Shown here: in pieces, positions 59,629 to 64,000 of the stretch
Numbering within the stretch: the first letter of the stretch is position 1
How the letters are laid out: each line of letters opens with the position of its first letter
Source: Paenarthrobacter nitroguajacolicus
Lineage (GTDB): Bacteria; Actinomycetota; Actinomycetes; Actinomycetales; Micrococcaceae
Direction: 5' to 3'
Length of the DNA: 64,000 nt
Assembly (NCBI RefSeq): GCF_029952445.1
Contig: NZ_JAQPPK010000019.1
Location: 40,492 to 104,491 of the forward strand
The notes under the pieces: generated by a model
What the model saw: the letters and a program-made list of their open reading frames with translations, nothing else
What the model was told of the DNA's origin: nothing
Database searches by the model: none
Made by a program: the position numbers and the translations under genes

Positions 59629-60540
59629 ATGAGTTCCCAGCAATTCCGCACCAGCGGGAGGTCGAGCAAACGGCCGCTTCCAGCACGCGCCGCAGGTACC
59701 GGCACAGGCTTGCTCTTTTGCCTGGCCACAATTGCCAGCATCGCGGGCCTCGCGGCAACGTACTACTTCTTCGTGCGCACCACCGCCGGTCAGTTCATCG
59801 ACGAGTCGGCACTGGTCGAGGCCACAACCCTCAGCGGAACCGCCGGCCGGGCCTCCACCGAATTCCTGGACATGCTCCCCATGCTCTCCCTCGCGATCGC
59901 CACCATCATGGTGCTCTTCGTGACAGTGGCACGCCGCCGTTGGAAGGCCGCCGGTATCGCCGTGGCGGCGTGCGTGACCGCCAACTTGGCTACCCAGGTG
60001 CTCAAATTCTTCATCCCCGACCGGCCCGATCGCGGCGTCCAGACACTGGAACTGAACTCGCTCCCCTCCGGGCACACCACGCTTGCCGCCTCCGCCGCAG
60101 CAGCCGTTTTCCTCATGGTGTCCCCACGCTGGCGTCCGCTGGCCGGCTTCCTGGGAAGCACCTTCGCGGTGGCCACCGGCGTCTCCACCCTCATCAACCA
60201 GTGGCACCGTCCCGCCGACGTCATCGCCGCTTTCCTCGTGGTGGCCGCGGTGATGCTCCCGGCCGGCTGGCTGGTCCTGCGCACAGGCAGCAGCTGGAAT
60301 GTCTGGAAGGGCTACGGCGAACACTGGGCCGCCTCCCGGATCTGGGTGTGGCTGACCGTCGCTGCGCTTTTGTCGGCCATAGTGGTGGCGGCATATTCAT
60401 TGCTCCAGGTGATGCCCGGACTCAGCGCCGACAGCACCATCGATTACTTCTGGGCAGGCACGGCCTTCATAACGGTCGCCGGTTACCTCTCAGCCCTTGG
60501 CGGGACCTGGCTGTTCGGCTTGGCGGCACGGAAGAGCTAA
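59629..60540 (+). CDS. PAP2-family membrane phosphatase
   Basis: A 303-residue inner-membrane phosphatase of the PAP2 superfamily, acting on lipid or isoprenoid phosphates at the membrane surface. The three catalytic motifs are present: KFFIPDRPDR near residue 125, LPSGHTT near 144 and the last His in LINQWHRPADV near 193. About six hydrophobic segments; the first at about 27-50. Two extra membrane segments follow the catalytic region. ATG 59629 has no strong ribosome site. It is divergent from the fructan operon. The substrate cannot be told; undecaprenyl or phosphatidyl phosphates are usual. Confidence 0.87.
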   Translation: MSSQQFRTSGRSSKRPLPARAAGTGTGLLFCLATIASIAGLAATYYFFVRTTAGQFIDESALVEATTLSGTAGRASTEFLDMLPMLSLAIATIMVLFVTVARRRWKAAGIAVAACVTANLATQVLKFFIPDRPDRGVQTLELNSLPSGHTTLAASAAAAVFLMVSPRWRPLAGFLGSTFAVATGVSTLINQWHRPADVIAAFLVVAAVMLPAGWLVLRTGSSWNVWKGYGEHWAASRIWVWLTVAALLSAIVVAAYSLLQVMPGLSADSTIDYFWAGTAFITVAGYLSALGGTWLFGLAARKS

Positions 60541-60570
60541 AGCACGACGGCGGCGCACCGCCGCGCGTGG

Positions 60571-60798
60571 TTATCGCTCCGTGGCCTCGGTGCGAACCCG
60601 GCGGGCCTGCTCCCGGATGAAAGCACGGTCCTCGTCCGTGAGCACGGTGCCGCCGTGGCTGTCTACGGCACTGTCCTCGCCCGTCTGTCCTTTGATAATG
60701 GCTGTTACAGTCCGCGGCACGATCACGCTGCCGGGATTGTCGATGAGCCATTGCTGCGTTTCGGGTGAAAGCTGATTCCAAAATTCCCTGATGTGCAT
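60571..60798 (-). CDS. Small conserved hypothetical protein (75 residues)
   Basis: A 75-residue charged protein starting MHIREFWNQLSPETQQWLIDN and containing PRTVTAIIKGQTGED and an Arg-rich tail (FIREQARRVRTEATER). No signal or membrane segment. Codon use matches real genes and the sequence has a plausible helical character, but no ribosome binding site is evident before ATG 60798. It is convergent with the PAP2 gene, 30 bases away. The function is unknown. Confidence 0.6.
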   Translation of the reverse strand: MHIREFWNQLSPETQQWLIDNPGSVIVPRTVTAIIKGQTGEDSAVDSHGGTVLTDEDRAFIREQARRVRTEATER

Positions 60799-60977
60799 AG
60801 TGATCAGCGCTGCCGTTCTTGATTGGTGGGATGGGCGGGACCCTCAATGCACTGCCGCAAACTCGGGAAATTGGCCGGGTCCTCCTCTCTAGGCTACGCC
60901 GGGAAGCGCCAATCCTGACCCGTGATTTCCAACGTTTCTGCGGATGACGTCGACGGACTTCATCGCATGCGTTAGAG

Positions 60978-61008
60978 TTACTCCATTCGATGGATAATCA
61001 ATGGATAA
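60978..61008 (+). promoter_or_regulatory. Direct and inverted repeats before the acyltransferase gene
   Basis: ATGGATAA occurs twice (60990-60997 and 61001-61008), and TTACTCCAT at 60978-60986 is an imperfect inverted copy. GATAAT within the first copy could be a -10. This looks like a regulator site in the acyltransferase promoter. Confidence 0.45.
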
Positions 61009-61022
61009 CTCCAGGAGCTCCC

Positions 61023-62381
61023 ATGCCTTCCACACTGAAGCTGTCTTCCACACTGAAACCCGGCGTTCGGGTCACCACCCCAGCCGCCCCCGCATCCCGC
61101 GACCTTGTTGTCGACTTCATCCGGGTTGCATGCATGTTCGCAGTAGTGGCCGTGCACCTGCTCATGATGGGCATCAGCGTGGACGAATCCGGCATTGGCG
61201 TTGGCAATCCGCTGACCTCCCTTAGCTGGTTCGCACAAGGCACTTGGTTCGGCCAGGTTATGCCGCTCTTCTTCATCGTGGGCGGCTTTGCTTCACTGAC
61301 CTCGTGGCGGAGCCTGCGCCGCAAGGGAGGCGACGCCGGCGATTACATGAGAAACCGGGTGCTGCGCTTGGTCCGTCCCACGGTTGCGTTGTACGCCTTC
61401 CTCGCCATTGCGCTGTGGAGTGCGACGGCGGCCGGCGTCCCAGGCGATCTGCTGGCCGTGATCGCTGCGGGCGCCGGAGTGCAGTTGTGGTTCCTGGCCG
61501 CATACCTGATCTGCCAGGCGATGGTGCCCACCATGGCCAAGCTCCACCAGGCCGCGCCTTACCGGACCATCGCAGCGTTGGCTGCGGGCGCCGTCGTCGT
61601 GGATGTCTTTCGCCTGGGCTTGGAGCACAATCCCTGGGGCTTCGACTCCAACCCGATCGGACTGCTGAACATGGTGTTCGTTTGGGGGCTGTTGCAGCAG
61701 CTGGGCTTCTTCTACGCCGATGGCTTCTTTGACCGGTTTGCGCGCTGGCAGCTGGTTCTTGCTGCGGTGGGTTGCTATGCGGCGTTGGCTCTGTTGACGC
61801 ATTCGGGTCCTTACCCCGTGGACATGCTGACCAACCAAAACCCGCCGATGTTCCCTCTGATTCTGGTGGGCCTGGCCCACGTGCTGCTGGTCAAGACGGC
61901 CTATCCAGCGCTGCAGCGGTGCGTGCGGCTCGGCTGGGTCCAGAAGGTGATGTTCGTTGTGGGCAGCCGGGCCATGACCATCTACCTCTGGCACCTGCCC
62001 TTGATCATCGCAATGTTCGGGATCGCGTTGGTCGTGCGGCTGCCGTTCCCTGAGCCCGCGGGCGTTGACTGGTGGCTCAGCCGGCCACTCTTCTACGTGG
62101 CGGCATGGGCTTTGGTGCTGCTGGTCTCCACGCCGCTGGTCCGGCTGGAACTTGCAAGCACGGCACTGGCTCCCGGTGCGTCGCGGCCGGCGGTGTGGAG
62201 GATCGTCACTGCGACGGTGCTGGCGATCATTCCTCCGTTTGTGGTGATGCGGACTGCTCTCGACGCTGCCAATGCCACGTGGGGGCTGCTGTTTCTGGTC
62301 ATTGCAGTGGCCTTGGTGACAGGCAAGGTCCCGGACCGCGTGTGGAAGCGTCCTGTACCCATTGGGCCCGTGCCTTCCTGA
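61023..62381 (+). CDS. Acyltransferase family 3 membrane protein
   Basis: A 452-residue integral membrane protein of the acyltransferase-3 (OafA/YrhL-like) family, which transfers acyl groups to sugars, peptides or lipids of the envelope. Seen: the first-helix motif DLVVDFIRVACMFAVVAVHL with the catalytic-type His near residue 40, GQVMPLFFIVGGFASLTSW, RNRVLRLVRP near 110, and about ten hydrophobic segments. ATG 61023 is chosen because AGGAG lies five bases upstream. It is convergent with the MFS gene. The acceptor is unknown. Confidence 0.85.
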   Translation: MPSTLKLSSTLKPGVRVTTPAAPASRDLVVDFIRVACMFAVVAVHLLMMGISVDESGIGVGNPLTSLSWFAQGTWFGQVMPLFFIVGGFASLTSWRSLRRKGGDAGDYMRNRVLRLVRPTVALYAFLAIALWSATAAGVPGDLLAVIAAGAGVQLWFLAAYLICQAMVPTMAKLHQAAPYRTIAALAAGAVVVDVFRLGLEHNPWGFDSNPIGLLNMVFVWGLLQQLGFFYADGFFDRFARWQLVLAAVGCYAALALLTHSGPYPVDMLTNQNPPMFPLILVGLAHVLLVKTAYPALQRCVRLGWVQKVMFVVGSRAMTIYLWHLPLIIAMFGIALVVRLPFPEPAGVDWWLSRPLFYVAAWALVLLVSTPLVRLELASTALAPGASRPAVWRIVTATVLAIIPPFVVMRTALDAANATWGLLFLVIAVALVTGKVPDRVWKRPVPIGPVPS

Positions 62382-62397
62382 CCTACTTTGAATGGCC

Positions 62398-62439
62398 AAC
62401 AGCCACAAGAGAACCTGATGGGGTTGTTTTGTGGCTGTT
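62398..62439. terminator. Bidirectional hairpin between the acyltransferase and MFS genes
   Basis: AACAGCCACA pairs perfectly with TGTGGCTGTT across a 22-base loop in the gap between two convergent genes. It is 16 bases after the acyltransferase stop. Confidence 0.65.
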
Positions 62440-62478
62440 TCGGTGTGGAAGTGGGTGGGGAAGGCACGCGCCCCGGTG

Positions 62479-63705
62479 TCAGTAGTTGCGCCGGTGCTTC
62501 AAACGCGGAATGGCGACGGCGAACACCACCGCCGCTGCGAAGCCCAGGATGCCTGTGGCCCAGATGCCGGCGGAGAGCGAGACCGCAGCCGTGAGCCCGG
62601 AGAGCAGCACTGGTCCCCCGGTGGCGCCCGAGTCCGCAATGAAGCGCCAGATCCCCAGGAAATGACTCCGCCCGTTGTCCGGCGAGAAGTCGGCCCCGAG
62701 CGTCATGATCAGCCCCGAACTGATGCCATTGCCGAAGCCGATCAGCAACGCGACCAGGAGCAACGGGACAAAGCCGGCCGTGAACGGGATCAGGATCAGT
62801 GCCGTTCCCATGATCACTGTGGACGGTATGGCCACCCATTGCCGGCCTTTTCTGTCCATGAGCTTTCCCGCCGGGTAGAAGACCAGCATGTCGATGGCAC
62901 CGGACAACCCGAAGAGAAGGGACGCGTGGGTGGCATCGAGTCCCAGATTCTCGGCCCACAGCGGGATCACCACTTGGCGTGACGCGCGCAGGGCACTGAG
63001 CAGCAGGATCCCGAAGCCGACGCTCAGGAACACTCCCGCATGCGAAACCGCGACGCTCCGCAACGTCGACGCCGGAGGGCGCGGACCGCCGTCGGACGTT
63101 TCAGGGGCGACCAGGTCCGGGATGGTGAGCGACAAGGCAGCCGCCGCCATCATTCCCGCGAAACCTACCCAGTACGCCCCGCTGATGCCCGCAAACTGCA
63201 TCACGGCGGCACCAATGAACGGTCCAATGAAGATACCGATCCTGGTAACACCGCCCAAGGTGGACAGAGCACGCGCGCGGAAGATGACAGGTACGGCCTC
63301 GGTAAGGAACTTCTGCCGGGCAAGGTTGAAGACGCTGGCGGACATACCCACCAACGTCATGGAAGCCGCCAGCAACCAGAGTCCGTGCTCGAGCTGTGGG
63401 GCAAACGCCGCCGCGCCAAGGGCCATGGCCCCCAGTGCACCTGCTGCGACAATCGACCATCGTTCACCGAACTTCTCGGTGATGATCGAGGCGGGGATGT
63501 TGAAGACCCACGATCCAAGCCCGATGAGTGTCACGATCAACGCCGAGACCGCCACCGACGCCCCAAGCTCACGGGCCGAGAGAGCAATGACCGGAAGGAC
63601 CGCCCCCTCGCCAATACAGAACAGCAGGGCGGGCCCGAAGGCCGGGAGCGCGACGCTGCGGAGGCTGAAGTTTTTGTCTGCTTGGGTGGTGGTCATCCCT
63701 TTCAT
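62479..63705 (-). CDS. MFS transporter
   Basis: A 408-residue inner-membrane major facilitator with about twelve hydrophobic segments. Seen: LPAFGPALLFCIGEGAVLPV in helix 1, the RARALSTLGGVTRIG loop near 150 and PAGKLMDRKGRQWVA, the DRxGR-type motif of MFS proteins, near 270. The predicted start is ATG 63705; a second in-frame ATG at 63696 is equally possible, and no well-spaced ribosome site is seen for either. In-frame sequence further upstream is repeat-derived, not coding. It resembles multidrug or sugar efflux carriers; substrate unknown. Confidence 0.85.
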   Translation of the reverse strand: MKGMTTTQADKNFSLRSVALPAFGPALLFCIGEGAVLPVIALSARELGASVAVSALIVTLIGLGSWVFNIPASIITEKFGERWSIVAAGALGAMALGAAAFAPQLEHGLWLLAASMTLVGMSASVFNLARQKFLTEAVPVIFRARALSTLGGVTRIGIFIGPFIGAAVMQFAGISGAYWVGFAGMMAAAALSLTIPDLVAPETSDGGPRPPASTLRSVAVSHAGVFLSVGFGILLLSALRASRQVVIPLWAENLGLDATHASLLFGLSGAIDMLVFYPAGKLMDRKGRQWVAIPSTVIMGTALILIPFTAGFVPLLLVALLIGFGNGISSGLIMTLGADFSPDNGRSHFLGIWRFIADSGATGGPVLLSGLTAAVSLSAGIWATGILGFAAAVVFAVAIPRLKHRRNY

Positions 63706-63734
63706 CCTAGAACTCGGTGAAGTGGATGATTGAC

Positions 63735-64000
63735 CGCACCCTTTCGTGGTCTGGTTCGCACCCTTACGCGCCCGACGCACCCCTTCGTGGTCTGGTTCGC
63801 ACCCGTACGCGCCCGACGCACCAGAGGTTACGGGCGCGATCGGCGGCAACGGGTGCGCGGGGCTGGCGCCTCGGGTGGGGTCGGGGCGTGCGCCCCTACG
63901 CGCCCGGCGCACCCTTTCGTGGGCTGGTTCGCACCCTTACGCGCCCGACGCACCAGAGGTTACGGGCGCGATCGGCGGCAACGGGTGCGCGGGGCTGGCG
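63735..64000. repeat. GC-rich tandem repeat array, truncated by the window edge
   Basis: A 132-base unit starts at 63776 and again at 63908. The first 93 bases of both (63776-63868 and 63908-64000) are nearly identical, differing at three positions in the first 40. A 41-base partial unit precedes at 63735-63775. Each unit holds the module GCACCC-N-TACGCGCCCGACGC and a later near-complement GGGCGCGATCGG...GGGTGCG, so each can fold on itself. Confidence 0.88.

Noticed and set aside
63706..63912. A longer N-terminus for the MFS protein starting at 63912
   Set aside because: The extension is encoded by the tandem repeat array, is rich in Arg, Pro and Gly, and lacks any MFS-like sequence.

Overview
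The window looks like chromosome from a high-GC actinobacterium of the Micrococcaceae, most like Arthrobacter/Paenarthrobacter. This rests on gene content (menaquinone genes, PucR regulators, Tat-exported proteins, DUF2510 and DUF6153 proteins), on frequent GTG starts, and on many starts that lack a ribosome binding site but sit 6 bases after a -10-like hexamer. I see no rRNA, tRNA, prophage, transposase or CRISPR array. Almost everything is densely packed, ordinary chromosomal coding sequence.

Layout. 0-9.8 kb: partial AldB-like aldehyde dehydrogenase with a GAF regulator, a ferredoxin-NADP reductase (fprA copy 1), rarD, then a putrescine/GABA degradation pair (aminobutyraldehyde dehydrogenase, gabT) divergent from a PucR regulator. 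9.8-17.1 kb: MFS exporter with its GntR regulator, a beta-lactamase-fold/rhodanese protein, fprA copy 2, siroheme synthase cysG and glutaminase. 17.1-23.3 kb: a second PucR regulator, an amino acid permease and a large basic amino acid decarboxylase. 23.3-26.4 kb: luciferase-like oxidoreductase, DHFR-like protein, and a copper-type pair (DUF6153, DUF305) behind a CsoR-like operator. 26.4-36.3 kb: a sulfur block made of a sulfonate-type ABC importer, homocysteine methyltransferase and sir-cysH-cysD-cysN with a sirohydrochlorin chelatase. 36.3-39 kb: TRIC channel, SUKH-like protein, an AbiEi/DUF559-like protein and a repeat-rich non-coding stretch. 39-52.2 kb: menaquinone genes (polyprenyl synthase, menJ, menG, menF, menD, menC) interrupted by a polar amino acid ABC importer, a SOUL protein and PhoX. 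52.2-59.5 kb: two small proteins, then a LacI-controlled fructan/sucrose operon. 59.6-64 kb: PAP2 phosphatase, a small protein, an acyltransferase, an MFS transporter and a GC-rich repeat array that runs off the edge.

How parts work together. cysG and the chelatase would make siroheme for Sir; CysD/N and CysH supply sulfite; FprA would reduce the ferredoxin that Sir uses. The LacI protein has two operators around the fructan promoter and a near-copy in front of its own gene. The MFS/GntR pair has a perfect operator between its -35 and -10 elements.

The most unusual signal is a family of 63-base palindromes (four copies at 5.2, 13.2, 25.0 and 26.4 kb, two of them perfect 29-bp stems with 5-base loops). 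They lie between genes in convergent, tandem and divergent settings, and one copy carries matched changes in both arms. Two copies bracket the copper-type gene pair. Several unrelated hairpins, a 32-base tandem repeat and a 132-base tandem repeat add to the non-coding structure.
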